From NCBI GenBank assembly GCA_019677205.1, contig JAAMXY010000610.1:1-12721 (forward strand): a stretch of 12,721 nucleotides of DNA, given 5' to 3'. Shown here piece by piece: positions 1 through 8,897 of this stretch (the first letter of the stretch is position 1; every line of letters begins with the position of its first letter). The position numbers and the translations under genes were made by a program. This stretch comes from Pinguiococcus pyrenoidosus. Lineage: Eukaryota; Sar; Pinguiophyceae; Pinguiochrysidales; Pinguiochrysidaceae. Under the pieces are notes generated by a model, which did no database searches, was not told the DNA's origin, and saw only the letters and a list, made by a program, of their open reading frames with translations.

Positions 1-832
1 CGCCGAGAAAGGTCGCGTAGAAGCGAAGGGCCACCAGCGGCAGCAGCAGCACAATGATCTGGCGTACCAGAAAGAAGCCCCAGGCCCACGTCACGTTTGT
101 GAGGCAGACGAGGCCGATGATCCCAGCTGCAATCCAAATGGTCTGGGACCCGTCCTCCGGCTCGGTCGCGATGGCGGCTCGGCAGCGGAACTCCGCCACC
201 GTCTCGTTGAAGCCGTCCACCAGTGGCACGCTGACGTTGATGCTGCTTTTCTCAAACACCTCATCCAGCGCGACCGAGCCGTAGCCCACCTCCTGCAGCG
301 AGTTCATAAGGCGAATCGTCAGGGTCACGTCCTCGTAGGGGCTGAGCTCTGGCACGGAGAGGCTGGATTCGATTGCCGCATCCTCGCCCTTGCGGCCCTT
401 CTCCCGCACAACCACGAAGCTGGTCGAGCGCTGGCCAACGGTCACGCGGTTCTCGTGCCCACGGTCCAAGTTGAGGCTGAGCAGGGCATTGTCGAAGCTA
501 ACGCCCAGGCTTGCATCGGACTTGAAGGCGATGGCCTTCAGGTCCAGCGACAGCTGCTGCACTCTGGACGCCTCCCTCCGCAGCTCCTTCCTCGCCTTGA
601 CGCGAGCAGCCAGATCTTTCTTGAAGCCATGGATCATGTCGACCTCAAAAACGGCGCGAAATCCGCAAAATTCCTCAGCGGATTCGATTTGCCACAGCTG
701 CCTTTCGGCACCTGTAGCAAAGCCAGAATTCAAAGCAAGAAATAGTGGAAGAGCCAATGGAGAAGCTGTGGAATCGCGGATCTCGGCAATTTTATTTGCC
801 CGAGGCTGACAACCACAGTACCAGCGGGCGCG
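1..832 (-). CDS. Membrane protein, N-terminal part, signal-peptide-like start, C2-like domain (partial, runs off left edge)
   Basis: A minus-strand frame is open from an in-frame TAG at 835-833 to the left edge, so the C-terminus is missing. In order it encodes: a hydrophobic segment resembling a signal peptide (SPLALPLFLALNSGFATG, about 762-709); a basic, probably helical stretch rich in Lys, Arg and Glu (KKDLAARVKARKELRREASR); a beta-rich region of about 100 residues that resembles a C2 fold by strand pattern (SPYEDVTLTIRLMN, then SVALDEV, NVSVPLVDGF, VAEFRCRAAI); then hydrophobic, probably transmembrane segments (IWIAAGIIGLVCL, QIIVLLLPLVAL). Several NxS/T sites fit lumenal or extracellular exposure. 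The first in-frame ATG is at 637-635, but coding character clearly continues upstream, so it is probably not the start. A model joining 927-822 to 765-1 across a 56-nt GTACTG...CCACAG intron keeps the frame (phase 1) and supplies an ATG at 927, but is unproven. The C2 assignment is inference; no function can be named. Confidence 0.65.
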
Positions 833-882
833 CTATCGTTGGCCCGCACGAACCACGTCGGCGGAAAGGCGAAAGGCACGTT

Positions 883-917
883 CCAATGAAATTGCCCGGT
901 TTCATTTGCAAAATATA
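883..917. promoter_or_regulatory. Possible promoter elements in the divergent gap: CCAAT box, 7-bp inverted repeat, TATA-like box
   Basis: CCAAT lies at 883-887. It overlaps the left arm of an inverted repeat AATGAAA (885-891) / TTTCATT (900-906) with an 8-nt spacer. A TATA-like AATATAG follows at 911-917. Read on the plus strand, CCAAT then TATA is the usual order for a promoter of the GTP cyclohydrolase gene. The first ATG downstream of the TATA-like box is the proposed start at 1118. Both elements may equally be chance, and no transcription start is visible. Confidence 0.25.
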
Positions 918-1117
918 GAAAGCACATTCTCCAAAAGAGCTTTTACATTTCACGCCACCGTAAGTTGAGCAGGAGAACCGAGCAACGTAGGAAGGAACCC
1001 TCTCAGTCCTGCGCCACAGCGCCGCTGCAGATCTCCTCGAGCCTCAGGTGGCCACCAAGGTGCTTGGAGCCCGATCCCCACCAGCTCTTGAGGTGCTCTC
1101 GGCAGCTGTGGGCAGCG

Positions 1118-1937
1118 ATGTCGTCAGCGAAGCGCGCTCGCCAGGAGGAGGACCCCCTTGAGGTCTGGCAAAATTCTGCAGGAATCTCATGCTGGCATTG
1201 CGCCAGAGGCTCACTTCGGTGCCCGCTAGGATCTTAAGGAGGACGCGGTCGAGACCACGTCGGATGAGAGCGCCAGCGGCGACACGGGGGTGGAGCCGAG
1301 GGCCCTGAAGAGGAGGGCGAATCTGCCTGCGCTGAGTTTCAAGAGGGCCAAGGCGGCCGGCGAGGAGGCCAAGAAGCTCGAGAAGATGGCAGCGGCCTTC
1401 CGGGTGATCCTGGAGTGCCTGGGCGAGGACCCGGAGCGGGAAGGACTGGTCAAGACGCCCATGCGAGCGGCCAAAGCCATGCGGTTTTTCACCAAGGGCT
1501 ATGAGGAGAGCTTGGCGGAGGTGGTGGGCAACGCCGTGTTCCACGAAGGCCACTCGGAGATGGTCCTGGTCAAGGACATTGACCTGTACTCCTTGTGCGA
1601 GCACCATCTGGTGCCCTTCACGGGGAAGGTGCACATTGCCTACATTCCGAGGGCCGACGTCCTGGGCCTCAGCAAGCTCGCGCGGGTGTCCGAGATGTAC
1701 GCACGGCGGCTGCAGGTGCAGGAGCGCTTGACGCAGCAGATCTGCCAGGCGATCCAAGAGGCAGTCAACCCGTTGGGTGTTGGCGTTGTCATCGAGGCGC
1801 AGCACTTTTGCATGTGCATGCGGGGCGTTCACAAGTCGGGCGCGTCCACCGTCACCTCCTCTGTAACTGGCTGCTTCCAGTCGGATGCGCGGACGCGATC
1901 CGAGTTCTTCTCCCTGGTTGGACTCATGGGTAGATAG
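1118..1937 (+). CDS. GTP cyclohydrolase I (EC 3.5.4.16)
   Basis: The enzyme converts GTP to 7,8-dihydroneopterin triphosphate and formate, the entry step of folate and tetrahydrobiopterin synthesis, and works as a homodecamer. The model joins 1118-1162 and 1230-1937 (phase 0, 250 residues, matching the human enzyme length). The core runs from about residue 65 to the end and matches animal-type enzymes closely: [48 protein letters not shown] (161-167), [10 protein letters not shown] and VTSSVTG. The zinc ligands are C138 and H141 in CEHH and C209 in HFCMCMRG; catalytic H140 is present. C211 is an additional cysteine where the human enzyme has Val. The N-terminal extension (residues 1-60) is charged and probably disordered. 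An in-frame TAG at 1227 means the start is either the spliced ATG at 1118 or ATG 1386. I prefer 1118 because 1386 would cut into the first helix of the fold. The gene converges with the giant gene and is divergent from the left-edge gene. Confidence 0.95.
1163..1229 (+). other. Predicted intron in GTP cyclohydrolase I gene
   Basis: This is a 67-nt GT...AG segment (donor GAG|GTCTGG, acceptor CCCGCTAG|GAT). Its removal joins a 15-residue first exon ([15 protein letters not shown]) in phase 0 to the exon carrying the catalytic core, and bypasses the in-frame TAG at 1227, which is the acceptor itself. The donor is weaker than the GTAAG or GTACG donors elsewhere in the window, so the exact 5' site is uncertain. 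Confidence 0.5.
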
Positions 1938-2103
1938 TGGCAGGAGCCGGGGGAGATGCAGTAGAACAGTAGGGGGCGGGCGGCGGGTAGCCGGGTAGCT
2001 AGAGGTGAAACAGCAGAAAGCCTGCACCCGAAGATGTGCAGTCTCGTTCACAAAGAGTTGTAACAAGTGCCGATACAGCGACCTCCATCGGTATCTGATG
2101 AAT

Positions 2104-2286
2104 TGTCGAAATGTCGAATTGTCGAATTGTCGGAATGTCGAACTGTCGAACTGTCGAACTGTCGAACTGTCGAGATGGCAAACTGGCGAAATGACGAACG
2201 ACGAAGTGACGAAGTGACGAAATGACGAAGTGACGAAATGACGAAATGACGAAGTGACGAAATGACGAAATGACGAAATGACGAAA
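2104..2286. repeat. Octanucleotide tandem array, 23 units, consensus TGWCGAAN
   Basis: Units of 8 bp run head to tail from 2104 to 2286; one unit (2200-2206) is 7 bp. The left half (2104-2175) is mostly TGTCGAAC or TGTCGAAT, the right half (2192-2286) is TGACGAAA or TGACGAAG, and two transitional units beginning TGGC (2176-2191) lie between. The array sits in the 397-bp gap between the convergent stops of the GTP cyclohydrolase gene (1937) and the giant gene (2335), so it may lie in one or both 3' UTRs. The unit is not a multiple of three and nothing suggests coding. The rest of the gap (1938-2103, 2287-2334) shows no gene; a TGTAA at 2059-2063 is the only candidate polyadenylation-like signal. 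Confidence 0.93.
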
Positions 2287-2334
2287 GTACAGTGCAGAAG
2301 GTAGACCAGTGCGGGACGAAGGGGTCCTACTGAG

Positions 2335-5300
2335 TTATCGTACGCCGCCGGTCTCAAATCCTGCCCATGCTCTGCCACCCTGCTCAGGTTCGGACACGCC
2401 CTTGCGACTCTCGTACGCCGACGTTCTTTGATCCGCCAAAGCCGCGTTTAGACCCAGCCGCTCGCCTGGAGCAGCGGCCGTCCCTGGAGGCGCGTGCGCA
2501 TCCCGATCCTGCATGGCAAACTCGTTCGCACCTTCCGATGGCTCCGTGGCGCCATCGGCGGGTTCCTTGGTTCCATACGCGGCAGAAAGCAAGTCCAGGA
2601 AAAGGTCCACTCGTTCTTCAAGACTTAGCTCCCCTGCTAGGGTGAAAGCCAGATTGAGCTGCCGCACGGTTTTGACGTTCGCGAAAGGGAGACGTACCTG
2701 TCTCCGGCAGGCGCGACATCGCTCGCTGTCCGCACAGCATCAAGGTGAACTCGAACAGCGCTCGCGCGTCGTCGGCATGAGCGTAAGCATCCCGTGGGCA
2801 TGCGCCACGGACCTGGTCGGCCCGACCATTCTCCAACAGGGCTGCTAGGGCGCTTCCCAGCTAAACAACACCGCAAAGCTCAAGCGTTATCCACAGCTGC
2901 CGTATGCGATGCCTTTGTCTTGACGATCAAAAAGCTAATACGTACCTCTGCGTTTCCCTGCGCGGCGCCACGATAGGCGTCGATCAAGTCTGGAACGTGC
3001 CAAGGTCCGCAGATGCGGGTGAAGATTGCTAGGCACTCCTCCTCGGTCATGAGCCTCGGCACCAGCCCTAGGTCAGAGAGCACAAATCGCAGCCGAAGGT
3101 GAACACGGCTGTACACAGGAACGAGACCGTCGGCCTTCACGGAAGCTGCGATGCGGGTCAGCGACTCCTGATACACATCATGCAGCAAGTATGGACTCCT
3201 TTGCATGCTGAGAATGTTCTCTAGCCGAAGAAGCTGATCGGCCTGAACGCCAATCGTCGACTGGAGGAAGTCATGCAGCGATGGGTCCGGGTAGCGAGCC
3301 TGCAGCTCGGTGACGAGGTGCTTCTTCAAATCCAGGACGCTTTTCAGAACGTCCCTCCCGCCCATTCCTCGCTGCACAAGCCCATGGTAAGGTCGCCTCG
3401 CGTCGAGCTTCGGATCGGCCAGGAGGAAATCCTCGACGTAGCTCACCAAGAACGACGCAGCGCCCTGAAAGGTCAACGAGTCGGCCTGAAGCACGGCGGC
3501 CGCCAGATCGGTGCCACCGGAAACCAGGCTCGGGTGCATCGTCGGGCTGAGGAACTTGGCAAAGAGCAGGCCGAGATCGCAAACGCCGACATGTGGATGA
3601 AAGAGCTCCAAAATCGCTATCGCGCGGACCATGTCTGCGCATCTCAAGCCCCTTGACTTGGCCGACGCGAGATACTCGGAGAGGGTGTCATCGCCGCCAA
3701 AGCGATGGCACACTTGGAGAAGCTGGTAGAACACCTCGTCCAGCTCTTCCCCGAATCCGAACGCCAACGCGACGCTTCCCACGGACTCGCGATTCTCTTC
3801 CTCGACGAAAACAGGTTCTGGTGTCCTCAAGACCGCGCTGTGAGCATCGATGCGGGCGTCGATGTTCGATCCCAAGCTGGAGGGGGACTCCTGCCGATCG
3901 CGCGGGACGGCGGGCCCTGCGTCGGGGGACAACTGCTCTTCTCCTAGAATGTAGCTCTCCCAGTTGTCATCGGCGGTGCCGTCCGGGAACGCGAGGTCGA
4001 GCTCCTCACCCAAGTTATCGGATCTCTCTGTGGCCGGCGGTGACACAGACTGTGGTGACGGAGTGAGCGACGACAACGCGGCGGCACCATCGGCAGGATC
4101 CTCGACAGGATCTTCGACCAAGACGCCACCGCGCCGACGATTCTCCTGCGCCGTGACCGGCTCGAGCTCGCGGTCGATCTCTTCCAATCGCGCTGCCAGG
4201 GCCGACGCTGACAGTTCATCCCCGTGACCATCCTCTACGCGCATGTCATTCTGGCCCCGTTCCGCGTCCGCGGAGTTTGCCGTCGAGGCGGATGAGCTCC
4301 TGGACTTTTTCCGCGAGGCAGGTGCCAATCGCTTCCTCAGGGCTCTCGAGCTCGAGCGGTCTTGCATCTTGGATCTCCTCACCAGGCCCTTTGCGTGCGT
4401 CGAGCGCAGGAACCAAAGGTTTCGGGCAGCGTATTGGAGGGCGTCGTTCCCGCGGATGAAGGAAGGAAGGAATTCCCTCAACGTCGTGTCTTGCGACAGA
4501 TCACACACTCTGCGAACGATTCTAAGATTGGCGTCGTTCAAGCGACGAAGCACGCTGAGGATCCGAGGGGTTCCCTCTGGCGGAGCCTTCCTCACGAGAT
4601 GCTCGTCGGACTTGGCGAAGACGATGTCGAGGGCGGGCTCAAGCTCCTCCAGGCCCAGCCCAGCCGATCCTGGGCTGGCCGCGTCGTCGACCAGAATAGC
4701 ACGCAGGAGGCTTCGGATGAAGTTCCCGTAGGTCATGTCCGCCGTGCGGTACCTGCGATCGAAGATCGCAACCAACCCAGCCTCCCTCTTGGCCAGCACT
4801 TCGATTCCAGCCTCGGGACAGAGGCTTGCTTCGCGGCTGATGCGAGCGATTTCTTCCGCGGCGATGCTCGTGCAGACGGAGTAGAGCGTGCCTCGATCCT
4901 CCGACGCACGTCCAATCTCGTACGGAAGGGGAAGGAACGACAGCAACGAGAGCATGACCAGCGGGCTGCTTCTCAAGCAGTCCGCCAGGGCTCTCCGAAG
5001 ATCGCGTTGGTGCCCGGCTTGGGAGAGCACACGAGCTGCGCCGGTGTACAGCAGAATGGCAAGCTCGACGGCATCCGCCTCGCCCCCGCAGGCCTTGCTC
5101 ACCATACTGAGCGCATGGGCCTGGATGGGATCGACCACCGCCGAGAGGTGAGACGAATGCCGATCCTCACCGCTGCCTTGGAAATAATCACCCAACAGGA
5201 CCAGCAGACCCGCAGTGCTGTGGCGATCGACGTCCGCTTTTCGGAGGAGCCTTGCCAGAGAGACCCGCAGCGCGGACAGCAAAGCTCCTGGATCCTGCAG

Positions 5301-8270
5301 ACAAGGCTCCATTCCATCGACGGTCGACGGAGGGCAGAGTGACAAAAGAAGGAGCTCTGCCTGTCGCCGAGCCTCTCTTGCGGCCTCCTCCATTGGCTGG
5401 TTGCCCATGCCAAGCACCTCGTTCACGCTGCGGGCCAAAGCGATCCAGGTTGGCCGTCCCCAAGTCACGCTTGGCGGAATGCTCAGCCCGTGTGGAGGCA
5501 ACAGCAAGTCTTGTGCCGGCGTCTCCCCGAGGAGGAACGACGCCACCAGCGCATACACCTCAAACGCGGGCAGCGTGTTCGGGAAAGCATCTTGCAGCTC
5601 CTTCAGCGCCTCCTTCACCTCCGGCGGCGGCGGAGCTCCATGAAGACTTCCGAGCTCCCAGAAGAGAGCATGCCAGGCCCCGTGCCTTCGGCGCAGGGCT
5701 TCGAAGGCAAATCTAATGTACGCCCGGACGCTGTCATCCTCGATCGGGCATTCATCGAGAGCCACCAGTCTCGCGAGCTTCGTAAGACTGCTCTTGCTGT
5801 TCTTCAAGATCTTGCTCAGCTTTTTCAGCGCCAACGCGATTCTCATGGACAGGTCCTCCTTCCCAAGGTTGAGCCGCTCCAGGGCCGAAAACACGTTGGG
5901 CGCCGATGTCACGTACATCAGGGCGTTCGCAAGACCATCGATGCTCAGGACGGGCTGCGACGCAAAGTCGAAGCGCATCTCAGGGGAATTGAGGGCTTCC
6001 TTGAAGTTCAGCAGGCAGTAGTAGATGCTGTGGTGCAGCCCTTTCTCCGGCTCGGCAGCGAACACGCCGCTCACCAGAGCTAGGAGCAGCGACAGATTCT
6101 GAGCCTTGCAATCCTGGTTGCGAGCACCTTGCCTCGTTGGTGAAGACGAAGCCGAGGAAGAAGAGGCCGCCGACGACGACTTCTTCGCCGTTGGCCTGGC
6201 GCCCTGGGGCGAGATCTTCGCGTTCTTCACGGCCGCGCAGATGCTCGCGAACAGGTCTTCAAGGAAATGCCCCGCCTCGACGTGGTCCGCGACGTACTTG
6301 CCGTTCTCGCTGCGCCCAGCCGTACCAAGCGATCCTTCTTGGAGGCCTCTCAGCGCCTTTCGCGATCGAGCCAGTCCATCCAAGACACTCGAATCGTTTG
6401 AGACACTCGCGTGCACCGACGTGAGCGATCTTCCCAAGTTCCACTTCATCGAGAACGGATCCTCGTCAATCAGGGGGAAAGCCGATCTGATGAGCGTCCT
6501 GGCGTCCTGGGCATCCGGATCCAGAGCCTCGCCGAAGGCCAACAGGGCCTGGAAGAACTGAGGCAGGGTCATGTAGCCCCCAGCGCTGAGGGGATGAAGG
6601 TGCTGACCGACGATTCTGCAAGACTGGCGAACGGTGTCAGCCAAATCCGCCCTCAGCTCCTCGGGTAGGTTCGGGTGGACATCTGCGATGAAGCCGTTCC
6701 ACCCACTCTCCACGGAGACCCGACACCGCCTGAGGCATCTCTCGACGTCGCCACGCCGGCTTGTTTTCGATCTCAAGAACGTCCGGAGTACGTTGTCCGG
6801 ACCCGTCCGAGCTGGCGCGATCGCGAGATCACTTTCTCCGGACGCCACCCACTGCCTCGCTTCCGCCACCCAGAAATCCTCAAGGTCCTTCGCCTGAGCT
6901 GCGTTCAGCGAGTACGTCCCGTACATGTTGCCCTGCGCGTATCGAAGGTACAGGAACACGACACTGTTTCGCTCCCTGGCGCTCAGAGCCTCTTCGGCGT
7001 CCACCATAGCCCAGCTGTCGTCGCTCAGGTGCATTGGTCTGTGAAGCGTCCTCCCGTCCTGAGAAGAGTCCATGCTGATGTTCTGGAGCTCCTCGCGGCT
7101 TGGGGTGCCGCGGGGGCTATTGGCCCTAGGACTCGCGGCGCTTTCGTTTCCACTTCGCTCCTTGATTTCCTCGATGCCTTGCGCCCACCATATCCGGTGG
7201 AGCTGCTGCATCGTGATCCGTCGCACCGTCTCGACGTCCGCCTCGCTTCCGTACAGCGCGCGGGCGGCTTCGTTGATGTCGTCGAAGGACAGCAGACCCG
7301 CTGGCGCCACAGGCGAGTCTGAACCGGATCGACCGAAGCTTCGTACTCGGCGTCTCATGGCCTTCTTCCACGCCACCTTTGCATCCTTGATGCTGTGAAC
7401 ATTGTCAAGCATGCCTCCCTCCCGCAATAGCGCGGCGAACACCGTGCTGTCCTCCTCGATCTCGTCCGGCGTGCTCCGCAGTGGGCTCAGGGCATCCCTG
7501 GTGTGGGGCGAGGGCGGCGGCGGCAGGTACGCCTGGACCTCCAGTGACGCCCGAATCACGCCGGCCGCCAGCTCAACCGCTGCTTCCTGGATGAACTCCA
7601 GCAGCATCGACAGGCATTGCACGGGCGTCCTCGGCACGGACGTGGAGCTGTGCGAGAATATCCGGGTGGCCAGCGACAGAAGCAAGTAGCAGAAGGTCGT
7701 GACGGTGATGGAGCCACGCGTGTCAGCACTGTAGTCGTGGAAGAGCTGAGCGGCCGGCTTGGCGTTGATCATGCGCGGCACCACGCGCAGCTCCCGCATC
7801 AGCCAGAGGAAGCCCCGGAGCCTCAGGCGCCTCCTCGAAACCAGCAGCACGCGCCAGAGGCTTCGCGCCGTCAGGTCCACCACGGCATGCTTCGCCGGTG
7901 GCAGATCCCGGAGCGTCGCCAGCGCGTAGGCCCCCCAGAGAAAGAGTCTGGCTTGGCCCAGCAGGCTGAGGAGCTCTGGCTTGAACGCCAGCTTGCTTTC
8001 CACATGGCTGGCGCCGCCCGCCTCGTCGATGCCCGACTCCAGAAGCACTAGGAGCGACGCCGCGTCGAGCTGGAGCTCGCTCGCGAGAGTGGACAGCTCT
8101 CGACGGCCGCAAGAGCCGCCGACGCCGCTGGTCAAGATGCTCTGGAGGGCCAGGACGTCGAAGCGATTGTCCAGCAGGCCGCACTGCGCCAGGGTGGGGG
8201 CAAGCACTTCCACTGCAGACGCTTGCGACGCCTCACATCTGCTCTTGAGCCACGACAGCAGCTGCTCCAT
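2335..8270 (-). CDS. Giant helical modular protein of unknown function, 1929 residues, three exons
   Basis: The model joins 8270-2946, 2860-2698 and 2636-2335 (5790 nt including stop). ATG 8270 is the first ATG after an in-frame TGA at 8330-8328; a short upstream ORF (8338-8297) lies in the putative leader. I recognise no enzyme family. The protein is mostly predicted helix and Leu/Ala-rich. A module with the pattern (L)RxFLxxLxxLxxVPRxxxxxxxxxLF, then an F-containing helix, then a further helix, is seen at residues 150-232 and again at 1724-1850. Weaker copies may lie at 524-600 and 1542-1620. It resembles degenerate EF-hand-like helix pairs, without canonical calcium loops. Low-complexity parts are a proline run at 250-254, a Ser-rich stretch at 696-713 and a long acidic, Ser/Pro-rich, probably disordered region at about 1302-1500, with a basic cluster at 1309-1324 (RALRKRLAPASRKKSR) that could be a nuclear signal. 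There is no signal peptide or clear transmembrane segment. Plus-strand open frames across it are shadows. Confidence 0.85.
2637..2697 (-). other. Predicted intron 2 of the giant gene
   Basis: This is a 61-nt GT...AG segment with donor GACAG|GTACGT and acceptor TTTCACCCTAG|CAG, phase 1 on both sides. It joins RLPET to AGELSLEERVDLFLDLLSA, completing a helical module that has a counterpart near the N-terminus. Confidence 0.7.
2861..2945 (-). other. Predicted intron 1 of the giant gene
   Basis: This is an 85-nt GT...AG segment with donor GAG|GTACGT and acceptor TTGTTTAG|CTG, phase 0. Read-through would end the protein after 21 more residues at a TGA (2882-2880). Splicing instead continues into a well-formed exon (LGSALAALLENG...). 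The donor is the consensus type seen elsewhere in the window. Confidence 0.7.
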
Positions 8271-8684
8271 CGCGCTTTGGCTGCTCCAAGGGGACGCTAC
8301 GCTGGAGAAACACTTCTCTCCGGCCTCTCAGGCGCCATAGGGCCCGTAATCGCTGCGCTTTAACTCCGTAGCTGCCTCGAGAAGCCTACCAGGAGGCCTT
8401 GGCAAGCTCGAGGATCCAAAATGGCGACTGTGAACAGCTGGAAAACGCGCGGGAACTTCGATCGATTTGAAACAAAAGGAGGAAAAGACTCGCGCGATTT
8501 TTCCTCAGGATCGATACTGGTGGAGAAACGGCGGAGGAACGAGGAACGAGAATTGGGCTGTCCACGAGTGATGACCTCTGCGGAGTTCCCGGATAGACGT
8601 TCTTTGTCGCTCGAGGAGAATTTGAGAGCCACAGCCAAGCAAGCAACGACAACAGCCAAGCAACGAAGAACGCGCGCAGAAGCA

Positions 8685-8713
8685 GTGCGTGTAGCTAGCT
8701 AGCTAACACGCAC
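8685..8713. repeat. 29-bp near-perfect palindrome with (AGCT)3 core
   Basis: Arms GTGCGTGT (8685-8692) and ACACGCAC (8706-8713) flank AGCTAGCTAGCT, itself a palindrome, plus one asymmetric A at 8705. It could form a cruciform or hairpin or bind a dimeric factor. It lies upstream of both divergent genes. Confidence 0.8.
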
Positions 8714-8771
8714 CACGAGCAGGGCGGCAAGGCAACGCACGACCAGCCAGACGGGAGGCGCGCAGGCGCGC

Positions 8772-8825
8772 CGATGCATGATGCAGCCAACATGATGATT
8801 CATGCATGATGATAGCTATGCATCG
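8772..8825. repeat. Cluster of three ATGCAT palindromes bounded by inverted CGATGCAT / ATGCATCG
   Basis: ATGCAT occurs at 8774-8779, 8802-8807 and 8818-8823. The outer copies extend to inverted 8-mers CGATGCAT (8772-8779) and ATGCATCG (8818-8825). CATGATG occurs twice inside, at 8777-8783 and 8790-8796. The spacing suggests clustered binding sites or decayed repeats; no function is shown. Confidence 0.7.
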
Positions 8826-8860
8826 TTGCCTTTAAGTAATCAAACTCGACAAGCGACACG

Positions 8861-8897
8861 GCACTCGATCGAGAATGCACTCGATCGAGAATGCACT
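8861..8897. repeat. 16-bp tandem repeat, 2.3 copies
   Basis: The unit GCACTCGATCGAGAAT repeats exactly at 8861-8876 and 8877-8892, with a partial third copy GCACT at 8893-8897. Each full unit contains the 10-bp palindrome CTCGATCGAG. Confidence 0.9.

Noticed and set aside
1386-1937. GTP cyclohydrolase I starting at ATG 1386 without splicing
   Set aside because: This would start inside the first helix of the conserved fold ([14 protein letters not shown]). The upstream frame to 1230 looks coding and ends at a plausible acceptor, so the spliced start at 1118 is preferred, though 1386 remains possible as an alternative.
2104-2286. Octamer array considered as a CRISPR array
   Set aside because: The units are 8 bp with no spacers, and the surrounding genes are eukaryotic.
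1044-2378. 444-codon minus-strand open frame across the GTP cyclohydrolase gene and the octamer array
   Set aside because: It is antisense to a certain gene, and its FRHFVTSS-like repeats come from reading the 8-bp array in three frames. It has no domain and starts in the last exon of the giant gene.
4362-5342. 326-codon plus-strand open frame
   Set aside because: It is a shadow of the giant gene on the opposite strand; its composition (Arg, Gln and His rich, no motif) is typical of antisense reading of GC-rich coding DNA.
8421-8702. Plus-strand open frame starting MATVNSWKTRGNFDRF with a good start context (AAAATGG)
   Set aside because: It is only 93 codons, basic, without motif or visible splice continuation, and lies in a promoter gap. 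It is kept as a possibility but not annotated.
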